Shown here: piece after piece, positions 1 through 11,483 of the stretch | How the letters are laid out: every line of letters begins with the position of its first letter | How positions within the stretch are numbered: position 1 is the first letter of the stretch | Assembly: GCA_017643585.1 (NCBI GenBank) | Contig: JAEPND010000002.1 | Span: 186,001-250,000, forward strand | Length of the DNA stretch: 64,000 bases | Direction: 5' to 3' | From: Maricaulis sp. | GTDB lineage: Bacteria; Pseudomonadota; Alphaproteobacteria; Caulobacterales; Maricaulaceae | The notes under the pieces: model-generated | Told to the model about the DNA's origin: nothing | The model's input: only the letters and a program-made list of their open reading frames with translations | Database searches by the model: none | Program-made: the position numbers and the translations under genes

Positions 1-913
1 TGACGATGGCCTTGACCTCTTTGTCCATGGCTTTGAGCTCGTCTTCGCTGGCCCATTTCTTCTCGAGGATCTTCTCCTTGACCATGTCGATCGGGTCGTG
101 GTGCGACCGCACTTCATCGACCTCTTCGCGCGAGCGGTATTTGGCCGGGTCGGACATGGAGTGACCGCGATAACGATAGGTCTTCATTTCCAGGATGTAG
201 GGGCCCTTGCCGGAGCGTGCGTGCTTGGCTGCCTTGTCGGCCGCCTTGCGCACGGCTTCCACATCCATGCCATCGACCGCTTCGCCCGGAATACCAAAGG
301 AAATGCCGCGCTTGTGCAGTTCGGTTTCAGATGATGCCCGTTTGACCGCGGTGCCCATGGCGTACTGGTTGTTCTCGATCACATAGATGACCGGTAAATT
401 CCAGAGCTTGGCCATGTTAAAGCTCTCATAGACCTGGCCCTGGTTGGCTGCGCCGTCACCGAAATAGGCCACGGAGATCTTGCCATTGTCCTTGTACCAG
501 TTGGCAAAACCCAGACCGGTACCCAGCGCGACCTGCGCGCCGACAATACCGTGGCCGCCATAGAAGTTCTTCTCGCGGGAGAACATGTGCATCGAGCCGC
601 CCTTGCCCCGGGAATAACCGCCTTCGCGGCCCGTCAGCTCGGCCATGACGCCATTGGCATCCATGCCGCAGGCCAGCATGTGCGCGTGGTCACGATAGCC
701 GGTGATGACCTGGTCACCCTCTTCCAGCGCAGCCTGGACGCCGACAACGACCGCTTCCTGTCCGATATAGAGGTGACAGAAGCCGGCAATCAGGCCCATG
801 CCATAGAGCTGACCTGCTTTTTCCTCGAACCGCCGCATCAGCAGCATGTCACGATAGTATTGAAGCATTTGCTCTTTCGAAGCGCCTTTGGCGGCAGTAC
901 GTTTGGCTGGCAT
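1..913 (-). CDS. pdhA: Pyruvate dehydrogenase E1 component, alpha subunit (3' end cut by window edge)
   Basis: Thiamine-diphosphate-dependent E1 alpha subunit, which with E1 beta decarboxylates pyruvate and passes the acetyl group to the E2 lipoyl domain. Reading from ATG at 913 gives about 304 residues with no stop before the edge; the family is roughly 330-345 long, so only the C-terminal tail is missing. The ThDP/Mg motif GDGAANQG lies at residues 152-159, followed by an ENNQYAMGT stretch about 25 residues later. A GGHGIVGAQ segment and the RYRGHSMSD loop typical of E1 alpha are also present. The start is fixed by the sequence MPAKRTAAKG; the upstream frame gives nothing E1-like. ftsB and eno lie upstream on the same strand, an order common in alphaproteobacteria, where pdhB normally follows pdhA. 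Confidence 0.95.
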   Translation of the reverse strand, partial: MPAKRTAAKGASKEQMLQYYRDMLLMRRFEEKAGQLYGMGLIAGFCHLYIGQEAVVVGVQAALEEGDQVITGYRDHAHMLACGMDANGVMAELTGREGGYSRGKGGSMHMFSREKNFYGGHGIVGAQVALGTGLGFANWYKDNGKISVAYFGDGAANQGQVYESFNMAKLWNLPVIYVIENNQYAMGTAVKRASSETELHKRGISFGIPGEAVDGMDVEAVRKAADKAAKHARSGKGPYILEMKTYRYRGHSMSDPAKYRSREEVDEVRSHHDPIDMVKEKILEKKWASEDELKAMDKEVKAIV

Positions 914-1068
914 ATTTCGCTCGCGAAATTAATGGGCGCGGACGCGCCGGGACAGTTCGAGCGACTTATCAGAGTTTGCGGTAACTCCGCAAGTTCAAAC
1001 GCGCGAAACTCCCCCGCAAAGCGAATCGCCCTGCGGCCACACCTGGCTATTCCGTTTGCGAAGAAACG

Positions 1069-1377
1069 TTAACGGCGATTGGAGGTGTCGATTTCTACAA
1101 TGAAATCGCGAGGATGCGCGACATTCAAAACCGCACGAGCGCGTTCATCGAGATAGTCGAGGTCCAGACTGTCAGAGCGCAGACGAGATGCGATTTCTTC
1201 CATGTGCTCGCGTTCGGCCTGGGCAGCGGCAAGCTGTATTTCGGTTTCGCGGATCTCGTTTTCAATAACCAGCCAGTTGAGCACACCCTGCTCACCGGTC
1301 AGGGCGTGATAGCCAAAATAGGCAATCGCCATGGCGATAAAAAAGCTCGGAATGAATCGCTTGATCGCGTCCACCAC
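1069..1377 (-). CDS. ftsB: FtsB/DivIC-like septum formation initiator protein
   Basis: Small bitopic division protein of 102 residues. One transmembrane helix spans about residues 8-26, after a short basic N-terminus. A helical, Glu/Gln/Arg-rich coiled-coil stretch covers about residues 38-72 and is followed by a short C-terminal periplasmic tail. Family members sit in the FtsB-FtsL-FtsQ subcomplex of the divisome and relay activation to FtsWI. The length, topology and position between eno and pdhA are all typical for alphaproteobacteria. Sequence conservation in this family is low, so the call rests mainly on architecture and neighbourhood. Confidence 0.82.
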   Translation of the reverse strand: MVDAIKRFIPSFFIAMAIAYFGYHALTGEQGVLNWLVIENEIRETEIQLAAAQAEREHMEEIASRLRSDSLDLDYLDERARAVLNVAHPRDFIVEIDTSNRR

Positions 1378-1456
1378 TGGTCACCCTGTCTGCCGGCATT
1401 TCGCCGTGTCTAGGGTTTCAAGTAGACGCGATCAGCGTGAAGGAAGCGTTACCGGA

Positions 1457-2797
<1,341 letters not shown>

Positions 2798-2892
2798 GGG
2801 GGTGGCATAGGTGTTAGCGCAAACCTCGTGCGCTTTCTGCAGGATATCTGTGCATACCCGCTTCCCGGTTGGGAAAATACGGTCCAACTCAA

Positions 2893-2929
2893 CGCTTGTT
2901 GATCCGGCTACGCATGATACCAACAAGCG
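2893..2929. repeat. Perfect 9-bp inverted repeat upstream of the aromatic decarboxylase
   Basis: CGCTTGTTG at 2893-2901 is mirrored by CAACAAGCG at 2921-2929 with a 19-base interval. The right arm ends 18 bases before the ATG at 2948, and the GGGGAG ribosome-binding site follows at 2935-2940. It may be an operator with half-sites about 28 bases centre to centre, or a hairpin in the 5' leader. It also lies in the upstream region of eno. Confidence 0.6.
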
Positions 2930-2947
2930 ATTCCGGGGAGCCAAAAC

Positions 2948-4351
2948 ATGCAGATGTCAGAGTATCGTGAATGGGCCAGACGCCTGGTCGACTGGACCGT
3001 CGATTATTACGCGGGCTTGCGTGACCGTCCGGTCCGCTCACCGGCGCGTCCGGGCGATACCTTGTCCCAATTGCCGGACATGCCTCCGGAAGACGGAGAA
3101 TCCATGACGGATATCTTCGCAGATTTCGAGCGCATCGTGCCGGACGGCATGACCCACTGGCAGCATCCGCGCTTTTTCGCCTATTTCCCCGCCAACACGA
3201 CCCCGCCCTCCCTGCTGGCCGAACAACTGGTCTCGGCCATCGCGGCGCAGTGCATGCTCTGGCAGACATCACCGGCCGCAACCGAGATGGAAACGCGAAT
3301 GGTCGACTGGATGCGTCAGGCGCTCGGCCTGCCCGACGGTCTGCGCGGGGTCATTCATGACAGCGCCTCCTCGGCGACCCTGGCGGCCGTTCTGACCATG
3401 CGCGAACGGGCGCTGGACTGGGTCGGTATAAAATCCGGTGCCGCGGGCCAGCCCCAACCGCGCATCTATGCCTCTGCACAGACCCACTCCTCCATCGACA
3501 AGGCCGTGTGGATCGCCGGCATTGGCCAGGACAATCTGGTCAAGATCGAAACCGACGGGAATTGGGCCATGAAGCCCGAGGCCCTGGCCGCACAAATTCG
3601 TGCAGATCGCGCTGCGGGCTATCTGCCGGCCGGGATCGTGGCGTGTACCGGCGGGACGTCCATCGGAGCCTGCGACCGGATCGATGCGATCATGGATATC
3701 GCCGAAGCCGAGGACCTCTATGTGCACGTCGACGCCGCCTGGGCGGGCTCTGCCATGATCTGCGAGGAACAGCGTGGGCACTGGCGGGGTGTGGAGCGCG
3801 CAGATTCCATCGTCTTCAATCCACACAAATGGCTCGGCGCGCAGTTCGATTGTTCGATCCAGTTCCTCAAGTCACCGGAACACCAGGTGCGCACGCTGGG
3901 TTTGCGCCCGGATTACCTGGAAACGCTGGGCCAGGACGAGGTCGTCAATTACAGCGAATGGACCGTGCCGCTCGGCCGGCGCTTCCGCGCCCTGAAACTG
4001 TGGTTCCTGATCCGCAGTTACGGGCTGGACGGCCTGCGCACCCGCATCCGCAATCATATCGCCTGGGCCGAGATGGCTGAGGCACAGATTGCGGCCCTGC
4101 CCGGCTTCCGGATCACGTCGACATGCCGGTTCAGCCTGTTCAGCTTTCGCTGGGAGCCTGAAGGCCTGGATGGAGACGCCGCCAGCCAGGCCCTGCTTGA
4201 AGCCATCAATGATGACGGCCGGACCTATCTGACCCAGACCAAACACCAGGACGAGTTCGTCATCCGTTTCCAGGTGGGCCAGTTCGACACGACGCGCGCG
4301 GATGTCGAGACCGCCGTCCGGGTCATTGCCGAGATTGCCGCCCGCGTCTAG
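2948..4351 (+). CDS. Pyridoxal-phosphate-dependent aromatic L-amino-acid decarboxylase (group II)
   Basis: Group II PLP decarboxylase of 467 residues, the usual length for the DOPA/tryptophan decarboxylase family. It has the TSPAATEME segment at 107-115 (cofactor and substrate pocket), His180 (expected to stack on PLP), Asp262 in HVDAAWAG (expected to pair with the pyridine nitrogen) and the Schiff-base Lys294 in NPHKW. The expected reaction is decarboxylation of Phe, Tyr, Trp or DOPA to the arylamine; the substrate cannot be read from sequence. The start is ATG at 2948 with GGGGAG about 7 bases upstream; a second ATG two codons later is possible. It is monocistronic, divergent from eno and convergent with rpmF, separated from rpmF by a two-way terminator. 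No pathway partner is adjacent, so its role is open. Confidence 0.9.
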   Translation: MQMSEYREWARRLVDWTVDYYAGLRDRPVRSPARPGDTLSQLPDMPPEDGESMTDIFADFERIVPDGMTHWQHPRFFAYFPANTTPPSLLAEQLVSAIAAQCMLWQTSPAATEMETRMVDWMRQALGLPDGLRGVIHDSASSATLAAVLTMRERALDWVGIKSGAAGQPQPRIYASAQTHSSIDKAVWIAGIGQDNLVKIETDGNWAMKPEALAAQIRADRAAGYLPAGIVACTGGTSIGACDRIDAIMDIAEAEDLYVHVDAAWAGSAMICEEQRGHWRGVERADSIVFNPHKWLGAQFDCSIQFLKSPEHQVRTLGLRPDYLETLGQDEVVNYSEWTVPLGRRFRALKLWFLIRSYGLDGLRTRIRNHIAWAEMAEAQIAALPGFRITSTCRFSLFSFRWEPEGLDGDAASQALLEAINDDGRTYLTQTKHQDEFVIRFQVGQFDTTRADVETAVRVIAEIAARV

Positions 4352-4364
4352 GTGCAAACAAGAA

Positions 4365-4394
4365 AAGCGCGGCTGGCAATTACCAACCGCGCTT
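4365..4394. terminator. Bidirectional hairpin terminator between decarboxylase and rpmF
   Basis: A 12-bp stem (AAGCGCGGCTGG / CCAACCGCGCTT, one G-T wobble) with a 6-base loop lies between the convergent stops at 4351 and 4419. A-rich and T-rich ends on the two sides suit both directions. Confidence 0.7.
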
Positions 4395-4418
4395 CTTGAA
4401 ACTTACGGCACAAAGACC

Positions 4419-4601
4419 TTAGTCGTCCTGCGGATCCAGGATCTGACGGCCGCGATACATGCCGGACTTGAGGTCGATGTGGTGCGGACGACGCAGCTCA
4501 CCGCTGTCCTTGTCCTCGACATAGGCAGACGCCGTCAGGGCGTCATGGCTACGACGGAAGCCACGCTTCATCTTCGTGATTTTACTCTTAGGGACGGCCA
4601 T
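4419..4601 (-). CDS. rpmF: 50S ribosomal protein L32
   Basis: Small basic large-subunit ribosomal protein of 60 residues beginning [20 protein letters not shown], the diagnostic L32 N-terminus. The start at 4601 follows a GGAGAGG ribosome-binding site. This is the alphaproteobacterial form without the four zinc-binding cysteines: no Cys occurs in the chain. It is separate from any plsX/fabH cluster here, and is convergent with the decarboxylase gene. Confidence 0.96.
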   Translation of the reverse strand: MAVPKSKITKMKRGFRRSHDALTASAYVEDKDSGELRRPHHIDLKSGMYRGRQILDPQDD

Positions 4602-4684
4602 GAGCCTCTCCACCGTGTAGAAAACTGTCTGGGGACGGCTTTTGCCATCCATTCGAGCCGCGCCGTATACCTGCTTCGCAGAGG

Positions 4685-4708
4685 GAGCGCAAGCACTTGC
4701 CTGCGCTC
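4685..4708. terminator. Short hairpin after the DUF2807 gene
   Basis: A 7-bp stem GAGCGCA / TGCGCTC with a 10-base loop lies just after the stop of the gene ending at 4729 (minus strand). No clear U-tract follows, so termination is only a possibility. Confidence 0.35.
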
Positions 4709-4728
4709 TACACTGCGAGAGATCGGAA

Positions 4729-5370
4729 TTAGCCGTTACCGTTGAAACGGATGCTGCCGCCCATTGAGCTGGAGCTGTCGTGGGAACGCGGGCTGCCATA
4801 GACCACAACATCGCCGCCCAGGCTTGCGCTGGCGTCCATAGACTGGGTGGCGTGCACGCGCGCGGCAGCGCCGGTTGAGGTCGATACGTCGACAATCTCG
4901 CATTCAAGATTACGGCCGTCGAACATGGCGCCTGTACTACCGCTGATGTCCAGTTCACCGCAACTTCCACTCATCGAGACCGAGGCGCCGGTGCTGACAT
5001 CCACCTCAAGCGTCGATGATTCGAAACCATCGACTTCAGCACGGACGCCGCGACCAAAATCAACCTCGTTGAGCGTTGGCATGGTGACGTAAACCGTCAC
5101 GTCAAGGCCGCGATTGCGTCCGAACAGGCGGCTTTGCTGGTCGAGATAGAGGCCGTCACGGCGCACATCGATCTCCACCTTGGAGAAATCATCGCCATCG
5201 CCTTCCAGGCGTACGGTGTGGGTATCGCCCGGCGTGACGACAACGCGATATCCACCGCCGGCATCCACACGAGAGAAGCTTTCAACGTCAACAGCCTGGC
5301 TGTCCTGAGCCATGGCTGTGGAAGACATTGCAATGGCAGCCGCACCTGCCAGAAGAGCTGAGAGTTTCAT
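4729..5370 (-). CDS. Secreted DUF2807 (head GIN domain) protein
   Basis: A 213-residue exported protein of unknown function. The N-terminus is a signal peptide, with a hydrophobic stretch and likely cleavage after AMA at about residue 21. The mature part is rich in Gly, Ser, Asp and Val in short alternating strands, as in the DUF2807/auto-transporter adhesin head domain, which folds as a beta-helix-like stack. One Cys pair (in SGSCGELD and NLECEIV) could form a disulfide. The start at 5370 is preferred over upstream in-frame codons because it is preceded by AGGGATGG and begins the signal peptide directly. It stands alone between rpmF and pyrG; partners are unknown. Confidence 0.75.
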   Translation of the reverse strand: MKLSALLAGAAAIAMSSTAMAQDSQAVDVESFSRVDAGGGYRVVVTPGDTHTVRLEGDGDDFSKVEIDVRRDGLYLDQQSRLFGRNRGLDVTVYVTMPTLNEVDFGRGVRAEVDGFESSTLEVDVSTGASVSMSGSCGELDISGSTGAMFDGRNLECEIVDVSTSTGAAARVHATQSMDASASLGGDVVVYGSPRSHDSSSSMGGSIRFNGNG

Positions 5371-5485
5371 TTTTCCATCCCTGTCGTCATAGACATTTGT
5401 CCTGTCTGCACTCGGAAACCTAGTGCAGCTGAACAAGGGATGCATGAGGGACGCATTTTGGATGCATCCCCCACTGAAAAAAGAA

Positions 5486-7168
<1,683 letters not shown>

Positions 7169-7189
7169 TCAGGTAAAATTTGATACGGG

Positions 7190-7507
7190 CTAACCGTCCG
7201 TCGGAACCTGATCGGGTTCTTCGACCTCGATGACAGGCGTGTCGACCGTCTGATCCAGATCACTTTGATCTTGCGTTCCGGCACCCATCAAAATGGCGAG
7301 GGCAATGGAATTGCCGATGAAGGCCGCGGCCAGGAACATTGTGGTTCGGGTCAGGAGATTGGCAGCGCCACGACCAGACATCATGCCGCCTCCGGCACCA
7401 CCACCGCCGCCCATGCCGAGCGCGCCGCCTTCAGAACGCTGAAGGAGAATAACCGCGATCAGGGCTGCCGCGACCAGAAGCTGAATGATGAGAAGAACCG
7501 TTGTCAT
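7190..7507 (-). CDS. secG: Protein translocase subunit SecG
   Basis: Small membrane subunit of the SecYEG translocon, 105 residues. Two transmembrane helices at about 2-20 and 50-73 flank a Gly/Met-rich loop (residues 29-46) that contains the typical LQRSEGGALG motif at its start. The C-terminal tail is acidic and Pro/Asp-rich, longer than in E. coli but usual in alphaproteobacteria. It lies upstream of pyrG and downstream of a receiver-domain gene on the same strand. Confidence 0.95.
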   Translation of the reverse strand: MTTVLLIIQLLVAAALIAVILLQRSEGGALGMGGGGGAGGGMMSGRGAANLLTRTTMFLAAAFIGNSIALAILMGAGTQDQSDLDQTVDTPVIEVEEPDQVPTDG

Positions 7508-7551
7508 GAAACTCGCCGTTCTTTGTTTTCGCCCTTCATATAGGGACGAAA

Positions 7552-8571
7552 TTACATGCCGGCGCGTTTTAAAGCAGCTTGTTCGGATTGACCAGCACCA
7601 TCTGCTGCTTGGGGTGCTTGCTGGGCCTGGACAGCCGCAGCGCGTGCTTGCAGACGTTTGCGCAGACTGGCCACCGTCCGGTCGATCTCGTCGCGGGATT
7701 TCTCCAGCCCGTCCCCATTGGCAAAGGCAGCATAGGCCCCCATCGCCAATTCCTTGATCAATTTGAGAGACGCTGCCGGCGCTTCATCGGGCTTGAGCGA
7801 ACCAATCTGGTCAATGAGAGCCTGGGCGACTTCAGCCGCTTCAGCGCGGCTGGCCTTGATCAGCTGGGCGCGCAGTTCGCGGCTGGTTTTGGCCATATCA
7901 TCGATGTCCAGCTTGGCGGACGACCCGTCTTTGGTGCCACCCAAATATAGTTCGACACCCACGACGATACGCATGGCGCCTCGACGGATCCGTTCCGCGG
8001 ATACGGTCGACTTGGCTTCCTGTATCCACTGACTGCCGCGAGAAAGGGCTTCCGTGTCACCCTCAACAACAGCCTGTAACAGGTTGGGAACCTCAAGGGC
8101 CTGGGCGCTCGAGCTGCGGTCGTTATTCTTGCGCCGGTCAGGGCCGATATAATCGCTGGTCACGATGAATTGCTTGCGGCCCTTGATCAGGGTGCGAACG
8201 CGTTCCTCGGCAAACATGGTCGAGAATGGCCGCACGATCAGATCGTCCGCACCACATTCAATGGCCTTGCGAATATGGCCCGTGTCCCGGCCCCAGGTCG
8301 TCAATAAGATGACTACGAACGGGTTGTTGCCAAGTTCGGAGCGGCGGATGGAGCGGACGATACGAAACACATCCGCGTCGGTGGCGCTGCTCTCGGCGAC
8401 GATCATCAACGGATTGACGTCAGTAATGCCAGCCTTGAGATCCTCTAGGGTCGACACACATTCAATCTGCCGAAAACCGATCTCGAACAACGCATAGCGC
8501 GTCGTACGCTGGTTCGCGTGCACGGGATCGAACAGTAGGACTGGGGCCCGGGCGTAGTCAGCTTCGGCCAT
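7552..8571 (-). CDS. Protein with degenerate response-regulator receiver domain
   Basis: A 339-residue protein whose first ~125 residues follow the receiver (REC) fold: LLFDP at 12-16, strand PLMIVAE ending at Glu60, ILLTTW at 88-93, and LIVRPFS at 111-117. The phosphoacceptor Asp position holds Glu60 and the conserved Lys is Arg114, so ordinary phosphotransfer is unlikely. A GPDRRKNNDR motif follows at 143-152. The remaining ~190 residues are mostly helical and Ala/Glu/Arg-rich, with a Gln/Ala-rich tail; I recognise no output domain. It lies between tpiA and secG, co-oriented with both. Role unknown; a phosphorylation-independent scaffold or signalling adaptor is an inference. Confidence 0.75.
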   Translation of the reverse strand: MAEADYARAPVLLFDPVHANQRTTRYALFEIGFRQIECVSTLEDLKAGITDVNPLMIVAESSATDADVFRIVRSIRRSELGNNPFVVILLTTWGRDTGHIRKAIECGADDLIVRPFSTMFAEERVRTLIKGRKQFIVTSDYIGPDRRKNNDRSSSAQALEVPNLLQAVVEGDTEALSRGSQWIQEAKSTVSAERIRRGAMRIVVGVELYLGGTKDGSSAKLDIDDMAKTSRELRAQLIKASRAEAAEVAQALIDQIGSLKPDEAPAASLKLIKELAMGAYAAFANGDGLEKSRDEIDRTVASLRKRLQARAAAVQAQQAPQAADGAGQSEQAALKRAGM

Positions 8572-8659
8572 GCGCTGCGGAGCTCCGTGTAAGATTAGTA
8601 TTCACGACAATCGGATTACCATCGTGGATCCAATTGGTTGAAATCGCCTTACCAAGGGC

Positions 8660-9385
8660 TCAACGGATTGAATTTTTTATAATGCTGGCAAAATCCGACG
8701 CTTTCAGACTGGCCCCGCCGACCAGTGCGCCATCAACATGATCCAGTGACAGGATCGCGGCAGCATTGTCTGGTTTCACCGATCCGCCATAGAGGAGACG
8801 CGCGGAAACGCCGCTGGGCAAAGCGTTGTTGAGCGCAGAGTGCATCTGCAAGATGTCATCTGTCGACGCGACCTTCCCGGTTCCGATCGCCCATACCGGC
8901 TCGTAGGCTATTTCACATCGATCACTCGCCTCATCGGGAAGCGAGGCGAGCATTTGCTCGACGACAACGCGCTCCGCCTCGCCGCTTTCCCGTTCAGCCA
9001 GGGTTTCGCCGACACAGATGACCGGGGTCAGGCCCGATGCCAGGACCGCCTCGGCCTTGGCTTTGACGATGGCACTGGTTTCTCCATGATCGGCACGGCG
9101 CTCGGAGTGCCCAACAATGACAAAACTGGCGCCGGCATCCTTCAGCATCCCGGCGGACACATCGCCAGTGTGCGCGCCCTTCTCATTCACATGGCAGTCC
9201 TGGCCGCCAATGGCGATCATTGCGGAGTCCACGGCCCGGGCACACCGCTCGATCAAGGTGGCCGGCGGGCAAATCAGGATATCGACATCGACCGCGGCGA
9301 TCTCGCTCACGAGATCGTCAAAGAAATCGAGCTGGGCCCCCTGCCCGTTCATCTTCCAGTTTCCAGCGATGAGTTGGCGCGCCAT
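8660..9385 (-). CDS. tpiA: Triosephosphate isomerase
   Basis: Interconverts dihydroxyacetone phosphate and glyceraldehyde 3-phosphate in glycolysis. It is 241 residues long, slightly short but normal for alphaproteobacteria. Catalytic Lys11 is in GNWKMNG, the electrophile His93 in VGHSERR, and the base Glu162 in AYEPVWAIGTG, which also starts the flexible phosphate loop. The second phosphate-binding element LLYGGSVKPDN is at 197-207. The gene is divergent from ppiD. Confidence 0.98.
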   Translation of the reverse strand: MARQLIAGNWKMNGQGAQLDFFDDLVSEIAAVDVDILICPPATLIERCARAVDSAMIAIGGQDCHVNEKGAHTGDVSAGMLKDAGASFVIVGHSERRADHGETSAIVKAKAEAVLASGLTPVICVGETLAERESGEAERVVVEQMLASLPDEASDRCEIAYEPVWAIGTGKVASTDDILQMHSALNNALPSGVSARLLYGGSVKPDNAAAILSLDHVDGALVGGASLKASDFASIIKNSIR

Positions 9386-9542
9386 ATCTCCCCCAAGTTC
9401 TGGCGATCTAACGGAATTACCCGGTTAGCATTACGGTGACTGTGCCGGTGGTGCAATGCTTCAAGCACAGCCCTGAACGCTTGTATACGCGGGGGTGTGT
9501 CGCTACGTTCCCGCTCTCACTCTTCACAAGGCCTCTTGTACC

Positions 9543-11483
9543 ATGCTGACCCTGCTCCGAGCTTTCGCCAAATCTCCCTGGGCAATTGGAATTATCGGAC
9601 TCCTCGTCCTCGCTTTCGCGCTGACCGGCGTGGGCGGTGTTTTCACCGGCACCGGAACAGCCGTGGCGATCGTGGGCAGCGAGCGTGTCAGTGTGAATGA
9701 ACTGACCCGGGCCTATGAGCGTCAGCTGCGGGAAATCCAGGACCAGGACCCCAGCTTCACCCGTGAACAGGCCGAACAGTTCGGTATTGGCGACCAGGTC
9801 CTCAACGAACTCGTTGTTCTGGCTGCCTTCTCTGCCAAGGCTGACGAAATGGGGCTGGTGGCTTCAGGCGATGCCTTGGTCAACACCGCTGCCGGCTTCG
9901 AGGCTTTCCGCAATCCGGCCACTGGTCGCTATGATTTCGACACCCTGCAGGAAACGCTGCGCCTCAATGGCTACACGGTCCAGCAGTTCGAAGACGACCT
10001 CTATGGCGATATTGTGCGCGGTCAGCTGACCGCGACAATGGCTGGCGGCATTTCGGTTCCCAGCGAGCTTGCCACCAACCGCTATCGGGTGTCCGAGGAG
10101 CGTCGCCTGATGCGCGGCCTGTTCATCGACGCATCCACGGCCGATGCGATCGACGACCCGACCGATGAGGACCTGCAGAATTTCATCGACGAGAACCGCA
10201 ATGCGACAGACCAGCTCGGCCTGCCGCTGTTCATGGGAATGGAATTGCGCGGCATCACGCTGGTTCGCTTCCAGCTCGCCGATTTCGTGCTCGACGTTGA
10301 AGTCGACGAAGAGCCGCTGCGCGAACTCTACGATTACCAGCTCGAAACCGGTCAGCTGGGCACGCCGGCGACGCGCGGCTTTGTTCAGCTGGTGACGCCG
10401 GATCTGGAGACGGCCAATGCCGTCGTCGAACGCCTCACGGCCGGTGAGACACCGCTCGACATCGCCAATGCCCTTGGGCTCGCAGCGCCGTTCGAGCAGT
10501 CCGAATCGCTCGCTTACCAGGTGCCGGACAATGCCTTGGCTGACGCCGTTTTCGCGGCAGCAGTGGGTGACATCATCGCGGTCGAGGGCGCGTTTGCGAC
10601 CTATGCGGTCCAGGTCACCAGCGGTGTCGATGCCGACATTCCCAGCTTCGAGGACCAGCTGCCGGAGCTTCGCCAGGCCGCCGCCGAGGAAGAAGCCCTG
10701 AACGTCATGTACGAGAAAATGGGCCTGTTCCAGGAAACGCGCGATGCCGGGGCTTCGCTTGAGGAGGCCGCGGCCATGTCCGGCAGCCCGCTGGAAATGT
10801 TCGCACCGCTCGACCTGCTGGGTCGCGGTGAAGACCGTGAGCTCAATTTCGCGCGCTATAACAGCCTTGCTGCGGAAATCCTGCCGCTGGCCTTCGAGCA
10901 GTTCGAAGGCTTCCCGACCGAGATGCAGCAGTTCAACGAAACCGACTTCTATGTCGTTCGCGTCGACAGCATCGCCGAGGCCCGTGAGCTTACGCTCGAT
11001 GAAGTTCGCGATGATGCTGAGGTCCTCTGGCGCCAGTCCCAGGTGGGCGTACAGCTGCAGGCCCGTGCCGAGGAAGCCCTCGCCCATCTCGAAGCAGGTG
11101 AAGATCTCGATATCGTTTCGCTGACGGCCGGCGGACGCGTAGAAGCGGCCACGCTGCAGCGTGACGAAAGCGCCGGGCAGTTTGCCGGTACTGTCATCCA
11201 GGAAGCCTTCGCTGCGGAACCGGGTGAATATCTGATTGCCAGCAATACCGGTGAAAACCTGCGCGTGATCCTGGTGGTGGACGAGATTATCGGCGCGGAT
11301 CCGGGTTCAGCAGAGCTGGGTGAGATTGGCACGATCCGTGAGCTGATTGGCACGGAAATCCAGGGCGACATCATGGTCATGGCACAAAATGCCCTGCTCT
11401 CGGAGTATGGCACGGATCGAGGTGGTATCGACGCAGCACTGGTGGACCAGGCGCTCGGTCGCGATACCAGCACCGGACAGTGA
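9543..11483 (+). CDS. ppiD: Periplasmic peptidyl-prolyl isomerase/chaperone, PpiD (SurA N-terminal) type
   Basis: Membrane-anchored periplasmic folding factor of 646 residues from ATG at 9543. A short cytoplasmic N-terminus is followed by one transmembrane helix at about 14-32, then a long acidic periplasmic part with a SurA-like N-terminal chaperone region (residues ~40-190). The central parvulin-like region (about 250-370) is divergent, as is common in alphaproteobacterial PpiD, so isomerase activity is uncertain. An upstream in-frame start at 9495 exists, but ATG at 9543 places the membrane anchor normally. The stop overlaps the GTG start of trpE by four bases, implying translational coupling. 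Confidence 0.88.
   Translation: MLTLLRAFAKSPWAIGIIGLLVLAFALTGVGGVFTGTGTAVAIVGSERVSVNELTRAYERQLREIQDQDPSFTREQAEQFGIGDQVLNELVVLAAFSAKADEMGLVASGDALVNTAAGFEAFRNPATGRYDFDTLQETLRLNGYTVQQFEDDLYGDIVRGQLTATMAGGISVPSELATNRYRVSEERRLMRGLFIDASTADAIDDPTDEDLQNFIDENRNATDQLGLPLFMGMELRGITLVRFQLADFVLDVEVDEEPLRELYDYQLETGQLGTPATRGFVQLVTPDLETANAVVERLTAGETPLDIANALGLAAPFEQSESLAYQVPDNALADAVFAAAVGDIIAVEGAFATYAVQVTSGVDADIPSFEDQLPELRQAAAEEEALNVMYEKMGLFQETRDAGASLEEAAAMSGSPLEMFAPLDLLGRGEDRELNFARYNSLAAEILPLAFEQFEGFPTEMQQFNETDFYVVRVDSIAEARELTLDEVRDDAEVLWRQSQVGVQLQARAEEALAHLEAGEDLDIVSLTAGGRVEAATLQRDESAGQFAGTVIQEAFAAEPGEYLIASNTGENLRVILVVDEIIGADPGSAELGEIGTIRELIGTEIQGDIMVMAQNALLSEYGTDRGGIDAALVDQALGRDTSTGQ

Noticed and set aside
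976-992. TTGCGG-TAACT-CCGCAA hairpin after ftsB as a terminator
   Set aside because: Only six base pairs and no U-tract; it lies in the pdhA upstream region, where it might equally be chance.
5437-5470. Inverted repeat GGGATGCAT/ATGCATCCC between the DUF2807 gene and pyrG as a terminator
   Set aside because: The 16-base loop and lack of a U-tract on the 3' side in either direction make termination doubtful; it is only a repeated GGATGCAT motif.
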